Origin: G963674665 sp964609625
Lineage (GTDB): Bacteria > Desulfobacterota > Desulfovibrionia > Desulfovibrionales > Desulfovibrionaceae
Assembly: GCA_964609625.1 (NCBI GenBank)
Contig: CAZSRS010000027.1
Coordinates: 1 to 54,092, forward strand
Direction: 5' to 3'
Length of the DNA stretch: 54,092 bases
Shown piece by piece: positions 17,671 to 27,200 of the stretch (position 1 is its first letter; the number at the start of each line of letters is the position of its first letter). The translations under genes and the position numbers were made by a program. Under the pieces are notes generated by a model. It did not search any database, was not told the origin of the DNA, and saw only the letters and a program-made list of their open reading frames with translations.

Positions 17671-20127
17671 TCAGGCAGCCTGTTTTTTGCGCTGCATGAC
17701 GCGAGATATGGCACCAAGCAATTCGCGGACGTCCACCGGCTTGGGCAGATAGTCGTCCATGCCGGCTTCCAGGAATCGCTCGCGGTCACCCTCCATGGCG
17801 TAGGCAGTCATGGCCACGATGGGCAGGTCGATCTTGTCTTTGCCCGCTTCGCCCCTTCTGATGGCACGCGTCACTTCCACACCGTCCAGGAAGGGCATCT
17901 GTACGTCGAGGAGCAAGACGTCGAAGACGTCTGACCTGAGCGCGTCGAGTGCCTGCCTGCCATCCATCGCCTCCACAACCGCCACGCCCTGTCTCGACAA
18001 AAAGCTGGTAACCACGAGTCGGCTCACCATATCGTCCTCCGCCACAAGAACCCGGCGCAGTTCTTGTGGAAAAGGGCTTGCGACTTCCGGCCAGAACGGC
18101 TCGAGGCTGTCGTTGCGTTGCACGATCCCAAAGGGCAGAGCGATGTAAAAAAACGTGCCGACGTTTTCCTCGCTGTCTACGGAGATGGTGCCACCCATGA
18201 GCGTGACGAGTTGCTTGACGATGCTCAGGCCCAGGCCGGCACCCTGGAAGCGTTTGGTGAAGGCGCTGTCGGCCTGACTGAAGGGCGTGAAGAGCCTTTT
18301 CAGGGTCTCCGGCGCGATGCCAATGCCGGTATCCGCGATGCTGAAGAGCACCCTGACTTGATCCGGTCTGGTATGCGGGAGCAGATCGAGATGCACCGTG
18401 ATGGAGCCCTGGTGCGTGAATTTTTCGGCATTGCCGATGAGGTTGAAGAGAATCTGCCGGATGCGTTGTTCGTCGCCCAGGAGCCGGTCAGGAATGGCCG
18501 GGTCGCAGTGAACGGCGAACGCGATGCCGGCCTGCTGAGTGGAAGGTTTGAACAGGCCTCCCACATCCTCGAGCAAGGCCTTGAGGTCCATGGGGTCGTA
18601 ATGGATGTCCATGCGCCCGGATTCGATGCGCGAGACGTCGAGAATATCGCTCAGCAGCCGGTTCAAGCGTCTGGAAGTCTGGAGAGCGATATCAGTATAA
18701 TTTGTTTGGTCCCTAGTGAGAGGCGTGGACTGCAACAGTTGGATCATGCCCATGAGCCCATTGAGTGGCGTCCTGATTTCATGGCTCATGTTGGCCAGAA
18801 ACTCGGACTTGGCCTGATTGGCGACCTCGGCGGCCACCTTGGCCAGGAACAGGGCTTGCTCCACCTGTGCCTGCCGCTCCACCATGCTGTTGGCGGATGC
18901 TGCGAGTTCCTTGAACTCCCGCAGAGGGAGCAGGTCCGTATCCACCTGGATTTTTTCCGAGGCAGCACGGGAGAAAAAGGATAACAGAATCTGCAACTGC
19001 CGCCTGAGCCAACGGGAAAACAGCAGTGAAAGGACGAACACCACGGACATGACCAGCAGCGCCAGGAGCAGGATCGTTACCGCGCCGCGCTGCGTCTTGC
19101 GCCAGAGCGATGCGTGTGCGGCCGCGATTTCCGCCTCCAGATCGTCCACGTAGAAGCCCGTGCCGATGACCCAGCCCCACTCAGGAACGCCCCGTACATA
19201 GGCGATCTTGCTTGAAGGCACGGGGTTATCGAGCTTGTGCCAGGAGTATTCCACAAACCCCCCTTCGGAAGTTTGGGCCTTCTTGATTTGCTCCTGGATG
19301 ATCTTCACGCCGAAGGGATCAGTGAGATCCCAGACAGTGTCGGTGTCTCGGGTGATGACGCCGTTGGTGAACAGCGGCTCGCCACGGAAGGTGCTGCCGA
19401 AGAGATACCCGCCCTTGCCGAATCGGACTTCAACCAGTCGTTCAAGGGCTTGGTTCTGGATGTCGGCGATCATGTCGCTGTGGTATTCGCCGGTGCCGAT
19501 GAAGCAGTTGAAGGGTTTGAAGTACTTGATGTAGGCCAGTTTCCTGTGGCTGGAGCCGGGCATTCCGGGCTTGGTCCAGAGGTATTCGTAGAACCCCTGA
19601 CCATGCTCTTTGACCAGGGCGATCATCTCCTTGATGACAAAGACACCGTCAGGGCTTTGTATCTCCAACAGGTTTTTGCCCTCCAGTTCGGGGCGGTCGG
19701 CGAACAACAGCTCCACGCCGTCCAGACTGGTGGCGAAGAAGTAACCCCTGCCGTTGTCGAAGCGCTGGGTGCGCAGGGCGTCCATGACCACACGTACGAG
19801 CTGATCATGCTCCAATGTGTAGCGGTGCCGGGTATGGACGGCTTCGGCCAGGTCCACGGCGTTGTTCACTCGTTCGCGGAGCTTGACCATGAGCGTGCCT
19901 TCGGCTGTTTCCATGGTCCTGGAAATATAATCCATGGAGCGGTTCACCTCGTCCACGGCCATGTGCTTGCTGTGCTCCAGATACTCACGTTGGATTGTTT
20001 CCGCATTACGTTTAAAATCGAAGTACTTGTCCACGATCCAGATTCCCGCACCAAGGCTGCAAAGCAGCAGGGTGGTGGCGAGGATGCTAAAAAAATATAT
20101 CGTGGGGAGCGTTTTTACCCGAAACAT
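17671..20127 (-). CDS. Membrane hybrid histidine kinase with tandem Cache sensor
   Basis: Predicted 818-residue protein. A first membrane helix (about 10-32) and a second (about 348-370) flank a periplasmic sensor with two Cache-type modules: GRGYFFATSLDGVELLF near 127 and KGGYLFGSTFRGEPLF near 238. After a HAMP-like/coiled stretch come HisKA with H449 in FLANMSHEIRTPLNG, a HATPase domain (N568, DTGIGI 599-604, GLGLSIV) and a receiver with D741 and K796. It likely senses a small molecule such as an organic acid and passes phosphate to a partner not in the window. It is a single gene with no adjacent response regulator. The start at 20127 has only a weak ribosome-binding site. Confidence 0.92.
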   Translation of the reverse strand: MFRVKTLPTIYFFSILATTLLLCSLGAGIWIVDKYFDFKRNAETIQREYLEHSKHMAVDEVNRSMDYISRTMETAEGTLMVKLRERVNNAVDLAEAVHTRHRYTLEHDQLVRVVMDALRTQRFDNGRGYFFATSLDGVELLFADRPELEGKNLLEIQSPDGVFVIKEMIALVKEHGQGFYEYLWTKPGMPGSSHRKLAYIKYFKPFNCFIGTGEYHSDMIADIQNQALERLVEVRFGKGGYLFGSTFRGEPLFTNGVITRDTDTVWDLTDPFGVKIIQEQIKKAQTSEGGFVEYSWHKLDNPVPSSKIAYVRGVPEWGWVIGTGFYVDDLEAEIAAAHASLWRKTQRGAVTILLLALLVMSVVFVLSLLFSRWLRRQLQILLSFFSRAASEKIQVDTDLLPLREFKELAASANSMVERQAQVEQALFLAKVAAEVANQAKSEFLANMSHEIRTPLNGLMGMIQLLQSTPLTRDQTNYTDIALQTSRRLNRLLSDILDVSRIESGRMDIHYDPMDLKALLEDVGGLFKPSTQQAGIAFAVHCDPAIPDRLLGDEQRIRQILFNLIGNAEKFTHQGSITVHLDLLPHTRPDQVRVLFSIADTGIGIAPETLKRLFTPFSQADSAFTKRFQGAGLGLSIVKQLVTLMGGTISVDSEENVGTFFYIALPFGIVQRNDSLEPFWPEVASPFPQELRRVLVAEDDMVSRLVVTSFLSRQGVAVVEAMDGRQALDALRSDVFDVLLLDVQMPFLDGVEVTRAIRRGEAGKDKIDLPIVAMTAYAMEGDRERFLEAGMDDYLPKPVDVRELLGAISRVMQRKKQAA

Positions 20128-20390
20128 CCTGGTTATGTCCTATATTGCATGAGTGTAAGTTGTCATCGGCATAATACATTCAGTTGGATTTGTTGTTGCC
20201 GCACACAGTCGTTTTGTGAACAAATGAACACGGATATTGACGCGGCAAAGACTGGAGCTGTTGCTTCCATGCTCAATAAATAAATCATGAAAAGCTTGTG
20301 ATGTCCAGTGTAAAGGTTGCCACTGGTGTGGACCGTCAACAATGGCGGCGTTGCAACGAGGCCTGATACACAATGAGGCAAGGATGTCGT

Positions 20391-21023
20391 TTAGGAAAAG
20401 GCACGCAATCGGCGCAAGAGGGCCTGGCAGAGCAGGGAGCCGAGCATGGCCGCCTCGTCCGCGCTGTACACCCGCGCCACGCAGGGTGCGAAGAGCAGTT
20501 CGCAATTGGCGGGGAATTCCTCGTCCGGCGCGTACCACAGCAGATCCAGCCAGATCTTGCCGATGACTGGGAAGCGCCAGGACCCATCCCCACGCTGTAT
20601 CGGGAGTGCCTCGAAGTGCGCGACGGCCCACTCCAGGGCGCTTATGTTTCCTCCAATGGCCGTTGCCAGGGGTTGCACGCTACGGGCGCGGAACGGCCTC
20701 AGATAAAAGCCGGCGCCGGGCAGTTCGCGAAAGGCCAGGGACTCCCCGCCGTCCAACAGGGGGCGGTCGCAGGCCAAGTAGCGTAGCATCAGGATGCTCC
20801 GCACTGGGTCCGGCTCGGGCTCGAAACGCAGATCATCCAGCTGCAGGATGAAGCAGCGCTCCAGGAAGCGCAGGGCCACGTGGCTGAAATTGGAGGCTCC
20901 ATGCCGGGGCAGTCCCAGCGTCGGGCAGCGCGCGGCCAGGGTCCCGGCCGGCAGGTCCAGCAACTCCCGGCGCAGGCGCTCCAGGGCCTGGAGCACGGCG
21001 GCGTCGCGGTTGCTCCCGTTCAA
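20391..21023 (-). CDS. DUF3786 protein of the CODH/ACS operon
   Basis: Predicted 210-residue cytoplasmic protein of the DUF3786 family, recognised by SILMLRYLACDRPLL, SLAFRELPGAGFYLRPFRAR, a DGSWRFPVIGKIWLDLLW strand region and AAMLGSLLCQALL. Function is unknown; family members occur in acetogens, methanogens and sulfate reducers with corrinoid or Fe-S proteins. Here it is the last gene of the CODH/ACS operon, directly after the corrinoid reactivator, so a role in corrinoid or Fe-S handling is a reasonable inference. The start appears to be a TTG at 21023 overlapping the acsV stop by 4 bases; a GTG at 20996 is the alternative. Confidence 0.85.
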   Translation of the reverse strand: MNGSNRDAAVLQALERLRRELLDLPAGTLAARCPTLGLPRHGASNFSHVALRFLERCFILQLDDLRFEPEPDPVRSILMLRYLACDRPLLDGGESLAFRELPGAGFYLRPFRARSVQPLATAIGGNISALEWAVAHFEALPIQRGDGSWRFPVIGKIWLDLLWYAPDEEFPANCELLFAPCVARVYSADEAAMLGSLLCQALLRRLRAFS

Positions 21024-22927
21024 GAGATGCTTCGAACCACGCTGGGGAAGCGTGCGGCGTCGGTGTGTGGCAGGAACAGGGCCGCGGTGTATTGGTCCAT
21101 GTAGGCAGGCTCCGTGGACAGTTCCACATAGGTCAGCCGGTCGGCCAGGGCTGTCATACGTTTCTGCTCCCGTCGGGAACGCAGAGCGCGAGCCGCCCCT
21201 GCCAGACTGGCGTTGCCGATGAAGCGGAAGCGCTCCCTTGGGAGATCCGGCAGCAGACCGATGGTCACGGCCGCCTCCACATCTAGGAAGCGGCCGAAGC
21301 CGCCGGCCACGATGACTTCCGCCAGGTCAGAGAACTCGAGGCCCGCGCGCTCCAGCAGCAGGGCGCAGCCGGCATGGATCGCGGCCTTGGCCCGCAGCAG
21401 GTTGTCGATGTCCGCCTCGGTGAGCAGAATATCCTGCCCCGTGGCGCTTTCCCCTGCCGAGGCCAGGACATAGGCCGCGTGTCTGCCCTGGATGCGGATA
21501 TGCTGGGAGGGACGCTCCCTGTTGAATCTGCCCGCGGCGTCGAGCCAGCCGGTGCGGAACAGGGCAGCCAGGAGCTCGATGGCTCCGGAGCCGCAGATGC
21601 CGGCCGCGGGGCCTTTTCCGATAATCCTCGGGCGAGGCGCTCCGGTCTCGGGATCGATGTCGAAATGTTCCACCGCGCCGGACCCGGCACACATGCCACA
21701 GCGCAGTCCGCCCCCTTCGAAGGCAGGGCCGGCCGAGCAGGCGCAACCCATGAGAAAATCACCGTCGCCCACCACCACCTCGCCGTTGGTGCCGATGTCC
21801 AGGTACAGGCGCAGGCCGCCCGCGGTGTCGCCCGCATCCGCAAGGGGTGTACAGAGCAGTCCGGCCACGATGTCCCCCCCCACGTAGCTGCCCACGCCTG
21901 GCGCCAGGAGCGCCGGCGCCAGGGGGTGCGCCTCCAGGCCGATTTCCAGGGCGCGCAAGAGCGCGGGGCGAAGCACCGCCGGGGTGTACGGCGCCAAGCG
22001 GATGTACTCCGGCTCCACCCCCAGCAGCAGGTGGGTCATCACCGTGTTGCCGGCCAGGGACAGGGCCATGATCTCTTCCGGGGCGCGATCGACCTCGGCA
22101 GCGGCGCGGCGGAGCAGGTCGTTGACGCCGGAGACGACAAGGCCGCGCAGTTCCTCCAGGCCGCCGGTTCGTTGGGCAAAGTTGATCCGACTGATGACGT
22201 CCAGTCCGCGCTCCCGCTGGGGGTTGTAGTTGCTGACACCGGCCAGGACAGCGCCGGTCTCCAGGTCCAGGAGCTGCACGGCAAGGGAGGTGGTGCCCAG
22301 GTCCACGGCCGCTCCCAGCATGGGGGTGTCAGAGGCGCCGGGCGATCCGGGTCGCAGGTTTAGCAGACGGGCCTGACCACGCTCCAGGGACCAGGTGCAA
22401 GTGACTAGTCCGTTGCTCTGTCGCAGGGCCAAGGGCAGGGAGCGCAGCAGCGGCAGGGGGCAGTGCAGGGATTCGGCGCCGATGACGGGAAACAGGGCGC
22501 GCTCCAGGCGGTCGAGGTCCGAGAGCCCGTCTTCGGGTTGGGGCTCGGGGACGGTAACTGCGGTGCGGCGCACGGGGTGGTCGCCAGCCCCGCTTGGCGT
22601 TCCAGAGTCCGGGCGGGATGCGTCGGCGAACTGTCCAGTAGTCGGGGCGGTCCCCGTCGCCGCAAGGCGCAGGATGACGTCATGCTCCCCGATGCAAGAG
22701 CGGCAGGCCAGGACAAAGCCCTCCTCCACGGCCGGAGCGGGCAGGAACGATCCGCTGTCGCCGCTCACCGCTCCCTGCTCTACCAGGACCATGCACGAGC
22801 CGCATGTACCCTTGCCCCCGCATTCCGAGGCCAGGAGAATCCCCGCGGCGCGGGCCACGTCGATGACGGCGTCGCCTGGCGCGGCCTTTACCTCGCGCCC
22901 CAGGGGCAGGAAGGTGACCAGGGGCAT
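21020..22927 (-). CDS. acsV: RACo: reductive activator of the corrinoid iron-sulfur protein
   Basis: Predicted 635-residue protein. The N-terminus is a plant-type [2Fe-2S] ferredoxin domain (C36, C42, C45, C75); a linker (about 90-200) leads to an ASKHA ATPase region of the DUF4445/RACE family with AAVDLGTTSLAVQLLDLETG, YLDIGTNGEVVVGD and VAGGFGRFLDVEAAVTIG. Such proteins use ATP to push an electron uphill onto an inactive Co(II) corrinoid, restoring Co(I). In acetogens the partner is the AcsC/AcsD corrinoid protein, both encoded just upstream here. The ATG at 22927 overlaps the acsC stop by one base. It could also serve other corrinoid proteins, but location argues for AcsCD. Confidence 0.92.
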   Translation of the reverse strand: MPLVTFLPLGREVKAAPGDAVIDVARAAGILLASECGGKGTCGSCMVLVEQGAVSGDSGSFLPAPAVEEGFVLACRSCIGEHDVILRLAATGTAPTTGQFADASRPDSGTPSGAGDHPVRRTAVTVPEPQPEDGLSDLDRLERALFPVIGAESLHCPLPLLRSLPLALRQSNGLVTCTWSLERGQARLLNLRPGSPGASDTPMLGAAVDLGTTSLAVQLLDLETGAVLAGVSNYNPQRERGLDVISRINFAQRTGGLEELRGLVVSGVNDLLRRAAAEVDRAPEEIMALSLAGNTVMTHLLLGVEPEYIRLAPYTPAVLRPALLRALEIGLEAHPLAPALLAPGVGSYVGGDIVAGLLCTPLADAGDTAGGLRLYLDIGTNGEVVVGDGDFLMGCACSAGPAFEGGGLRCGMCAGSGAVEHFDIDPETGAPRPRIIGKGPAAGICGSGAIELLAALFRTGWLDAAGRFNRERPSQHIRIQGRHAAYVLASAGESATGQDILLTEADIDNLLRAKAAIHAGCALLLERAGLEFSDLAEVIVAGGFGRFLDVEAAVTIGLLPDLPRERFRFIGNASLAGAARALRSRREQKRMTALADRLTYVELSTEPAYMDQYTAALFLPHTDAARFPSVVRSIS

Positions 22928-24279
22928 CAGCGCAGCCCCGCGACATAAGCTTCGAGGTCGGCGGATTCCTGCGGCCCCACGAGCACTTCCCAGCCGGGCA
23001 GCCCCTCCTCCAGTTCGCCCTTGAGCACGGCCACGAAGCCAGGCAGGATCACGCGCTTGCGGGTCATGGCCTGCAACTGTGGGTCATCCCGGATGCAGGC
23101 GGCGATCTTGGCCGCCGTGAGCTTACCCGCGGCCCAGGCCGTGAGCACGGACATGCCCTCGCAGTCGGGCACGGCCAGCCAAGCCGAGAGCCCGGCGCCA
23201 TCGATCTCGCCGGAGACCAGGAAGTAGGTCAGGGAGAAGTTGGTGGTCACGAAGACCGGCGATTCCGGGCCGGGTTCGCCAATGGCATAGACCCGGGGCT
23301 CCACCTGGATGGGCTTCTGTGGATCGGTGTAAATGTTCTGGCGCAAGGTCAGCAGGGGCGCCAGTTGGGCCGGGTCGAACTCCGGCAGCACGCAGACACC
23401 GCCGTACTTGCAGATCTCCGTTGCCGCCTGGACCGTGGCTTCGGCAAGGTCCACGCCGGGGTCCACGAAACTCAAATGGGCGCGGCCCAACGCCTTGTCA
23501 CCGTCCTTGAGCGCGGCGCGGCGGGCCATGGTGTTGGTCAGGAAGCGTTCGGCCAGGGACAGTGGCTGGAGAAAGAGCAGGAGGTTGTCGCAACCGGCCT
23601 TGGCCAACTCCGTGCATGCGGCGGCCATGCTCCGCAGGTCCGGGGCGCCCACGGCCAGTGCCAGGCCGGTTTCCACGGCGGTCTGGGCCAGTTCCAGGGC
23701 GATTTTCGGAGTCGGGGCGCAGAGCACGCCCCCCACGGGCGCGGCAGCCTGGGCTGCCTGTTGCAGGGAGACCACATCCCTGCCGCGCAGCACCAGGGGG
23801 CGTTTGCCTGCCTTGGCCACATTCGCGACGAAGGAGGCAAAGGCGGCCGGATCGTCCCCCTGTTGCGTCACGGCCAGGAGTTCTACGCGCAGTTCCTCGC
23901 CCACACGCTCCAGCACGTAGTCGCGCACGCCGTTGATCGTGGCGGCTACGGCCTCCGGGGAATCTTGCTCGTCGACATTCACGGCCAGCAGGGTCTGGTG
24001 CACGAAGGTCTTTTCGTGGCGGTAGAGTACGGTTTCGCCGCCCACGGCCAACGCGTTTCCTGCCGGAGCGTCCTTGGGGCCGATGCACGCGGTCTTCATC
24101 GGCGGTTTCGCCGCCGCGCCCAGGACCAGCCGTGCCTCGTCCGAGGCATGGGGGCACTGCTCCAGGGAGGCCTTTTTCTGCGCCAGCTTCATGGCAAAGG
24201 CCAGGCAGGTGTTGGAGCCGCACTCCTTGCAGTTGGTGCGGGGCAAGAGCTTGTTGATTTGCAGTCCCGTGAGCGCCAT
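22927..24279 (-). CDS. acsC: Corrinoid iron-sulfur protein large subunit AcsC
   Basis: Predicted 450-residue gamma subunit of the corrinoid iron-sulfur protein, which carries the methyl group between methyl-H4folate and acetyl-CoA synthase. The N-terminal [4Fe-4S] domain has C17, C20, C25 and C42 (TNCKECGSNTCLAFAMKLA). The central TIM barrel follows, and the C-terminal cobalamin-binding region includes TTNFSLTYFLVSGEI and VLTAWAAGKLTAAKIA. Length is normal (about 450). It starts one base after the stop of the acsB-acsD fusion and overlaps acsV by one base. Its usual separate partner AcsD is present only as the C-terminal part of the upstream fusion. Confidence 0.95.
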   Translation of the reverse strand: MALTGLQINKLLPRTNCKECGSNTCLAFAMKLAQKKASLEQCPHASDEARLVLGAAAKPPMKTACIGPKDAPAGNALAVGGETVLYRHEKTFVHQTLLAVNVDEQDSPEAVAATINGVRDYVLERVGEELRVELLAVTQQGDDPAAFASFVANVAKAGKRPLVLRGRDVVSLQQAAQAAAPVGGVLCAPTPKIALELAQTAVETGLALAVGAPDLRSMAAACTELAKAGCDNLLLFLQPLSLAERFLTNTMARRAALKDGDKALGRAHLSFVDPGVDLAEATVQAATEICKYGGVCVLPEFDPAQLAPLLTLRQNIYTDPQKPIQVEPRVYAIGEPGPESPVFVTTNFSLTYFLVSGEIDGAGLSAWLAVPDCEGMSVLTAWAAGKLTAAKIAACIRDDPQLQAMTRKRVILPGFVAVLKGELEEGLPGWEVLVGPQESADLEAYVAGLR

Positions 24280-24280
24280 G

Positions 24281-27200
24281 TCAGTTCTCCTCCTTGGCCT
24301 GTGCGCCGGCTTGCCGGAGTCTGGCTATGCTTCGGCGCAGTTCCATGGCCGCGTCCGGGTGGTACATCAGAATGACGTCCGCCCCAGCGTGGAGCAGGCT
24401 GGTGGCGGTGGTCAGCTCCCAGAGCATGGCGCGTCGGGAGAGATCGCCCCAGGACGGAAAGTCTTGGGCCGTGGCCTTGTATTCCTTGATGCCCGAGCAT
24501 TCTGCGCCCACGGACACGAGCATGGGCGAGGCCAGTTTGGCGTCGCCGGCCAAGCCCGTGAGCCGGATGCGCTCCATGACCGAGTGGGTGTACTCCACTC
24601 CGTAGCCCAGGGCACCGGTGGTGGGGTCGATGAGGATGCGCTCCAGGCCGAGGTCCATGTTGCCCAGCAGGATGTTCAGCTGCTTGGCGATGTTCACGTC
24701 GATGGGGCTCTGGGCTACCAGGGTGTGGCCATAGGCCAGGGCCGCGCCGGCGATTGTCCGGTAGTTGTCCTGTTCGGCCCAGTTGAGCACGAGGTTCGCG
24801 CCGCTCATGGCCTGGGCCACGGCCTTCATGACCTCGTTCATGCGTTCGAAGGGGGGCGAGCCGGTGACGATCAAGGGCACGTCCACGGCCTCGGCAATGG
24901 CCTGGACCGTCCGCACGGCCTGCTCTGGGGAGCGGTCTCCCTTGTCCGGATGCGTGCCCACCAGGCGGATGCTCAGGATCTCGGCGCCGAAGCGCTCAAC
25001 GCAGGCCTTGGCCCAGGCCGCTGGATCGCTGGTCAGTTCCGGGCCGAAGCGTTGGCGCAGCAGTTCCGGATAGCGTGAATGCAGGGTGTCCACGATCTCC
25101 ATGCCCACAATGGGCTTGTGTCCCAAGTGGCCGTCAAAGGCCTGGAAGGGCATGGCCCTGGCACCACCCACGGTGACGGCCCTGGCCCCAGTGCCGAGGG
25201 TGACCGCGTGCACGGCCTGGGACGCGGTTTCGGGCGCAATGGGATGGGCCAGGAGCGTGGCGATGCGGGCTGCCGCGTCAGGCGTATCAATCATACTCGC
25301 GGCAGGGACCTCTGCCTTGGGTTCGCTGGCCGGGGCGTTCTCCGGTGCCGGCATGGGCTTTGGTTCGGCCGGAGCCGACTGCTGGGGCATCGCGGCTGGG
25401 GCCTGCTCCCCGAGGTATTTGTGGGTCAGGGTGGCGATGATCTCTGCAGCCATTTCCCTGGCCACAAGCTGTCGCAGTTCCGACTTCAGCTCGGCTGCCA
25501 GCTCGATCTTGATCTGGCCGACCAGCTCCTTCTTCAGGGTGTCCAGGTCCACCGCCGAGCCCTGGGGCTGGGTTGGGGTGGGTGTCGGAGCGAGTTGGGG
25601 TTCGGGAGCGGCTCCCGCTTCCCACTCAGGGGATGGCGGGGCTTCCGATTTGGCCGGTTCGGACAGTTCCGCCAGTTCTTCCATGGACTGCATTGACAGG
25701 GCCGGGTGCCCCATGCGCTCCAGGTGGGCGCGCACGCCGGCGGCGTCAGTGCCGATGGTTTCGTCGGCCACCAGGTCGGCCCAGTTTTCGATACCCTGCT
25801 CTTTGAAGCGACGCTCCAGGTCCGGGCCGAGCTGTTCCTTGAGCGTCCTGGGCATCCAGACCAGGCGCTGGTGACCGCCCTCGGCAGAGGCGAACTTGCG
25901 CGAGGAGAGATAGACCTTGCCGCAGCCGAAGAAGCCAGGGGTTTGCATGCCTCCGCCGACATTGCCGGCCAGGGAGGAGAACTTCATGCCCACGGGGGTC
26001 TCGCCGGTGTATTCGCGGTTCACGGCCATGATACCGTTGCACTCGGGCAGGTAGGCGCAGATGACCTCGAAGCATCCGCAGCTGGTCATGGGGGCGTCCA
26101 TGATGGAGTAACAGCAGATACGCTGCACGGCCTTGTGGCTGTTTTGGAAGACGTAATCGTTCACGCCGCTGAATACACCACGCACGGGGTCCAGGCAGCG
26201 GCCCTTGGGTACTGGCTGGTTGGGGCCGGTGGCGTCTATCTCGTGGGCAGCCTTGCCGTCGAGCCAGTTGTAAGCACCGCAGAGGCCGGCGCGCTCCGGA
26301 GAGATGACGCAGACATGGTTGGGTGCGAAGGACTGGCAGAGCAGGCAAGAGTAAAAGGTGTCCACGCTCTCGTCGGTCATGGCCTCCAGGCGGCGGTTGC
26401 GTTCGTCGTACACGGCGCGGGCCGTGGCGATACGGCGCTCCACCTCGGCTTGCTCCGTGATCAGGGTCACGTCCACCTTGTCCACGATGGCCGGGTATTC
26501 GGAGAGCAGCTTGGCGATGATGATGTCGCCGTAGTGCCGCAGACGGAAGCCTCGGGAAAAGGCTGTTTTCGAGACGCGGGTCCAGACGATGTCGCGCTGC
26601 CCCATGTGCCAGAGACCCTCGGCGCCGTTCAGCAGGTGGTGGAGTTGACGTTCGAGGATGGGCTCGAAGTCGGACTGCATCTTGCGCCCCGCCACCTGGA
26701 CCCATATTCCCAGGGGCAGGGCTGTGCCTGGTTCCACGGTGTCGATGTCCGGGCCGAGGACGGTCACCCGCCCCCCGGCGATCTCGTCCATGTCTACGGA
26801 GGTGAGGAACTCGAAGGCCGTGGTCTTGTTGCCGCCGAACTCCACATGCACGTCCTTCTTGCGGATCCGCTCGCCTTCGAAGGCCGAACCATAGGGCACT
26901 GGGATTGGCACGCGGGTGATCTTGATCTTGCAGCCGCGCACCTCCAAGGCTTTTTCCACCATGCGCTCATGGGGCACGTTGGCCACCACGTGCTCGTAGG
27001 TACAGACGCCCGAGGGCAAGATCTCGGGGATGTCGGTGTCAGCGATGACGGGAAAGCCGTAGTTGATGGCGCCGGCGGCCAGGGCATATTTCTCGGGGTC
27101 CACCTCGCCCAGGGCCAGGACAAAGGCGAAGACGCGATTCTTGTTGTAGCGCAGGTTGGCCTCGTAGTCGCCGGGTTTGATGCCGCCGAAGGCCATGGCC

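Noticed and set aside
20163..20185. GCCGATGA upstream of the Cache kinase as a FliA -10 element
   Set aside because: No TAAA at the right distance upstream; the match is probably chance.
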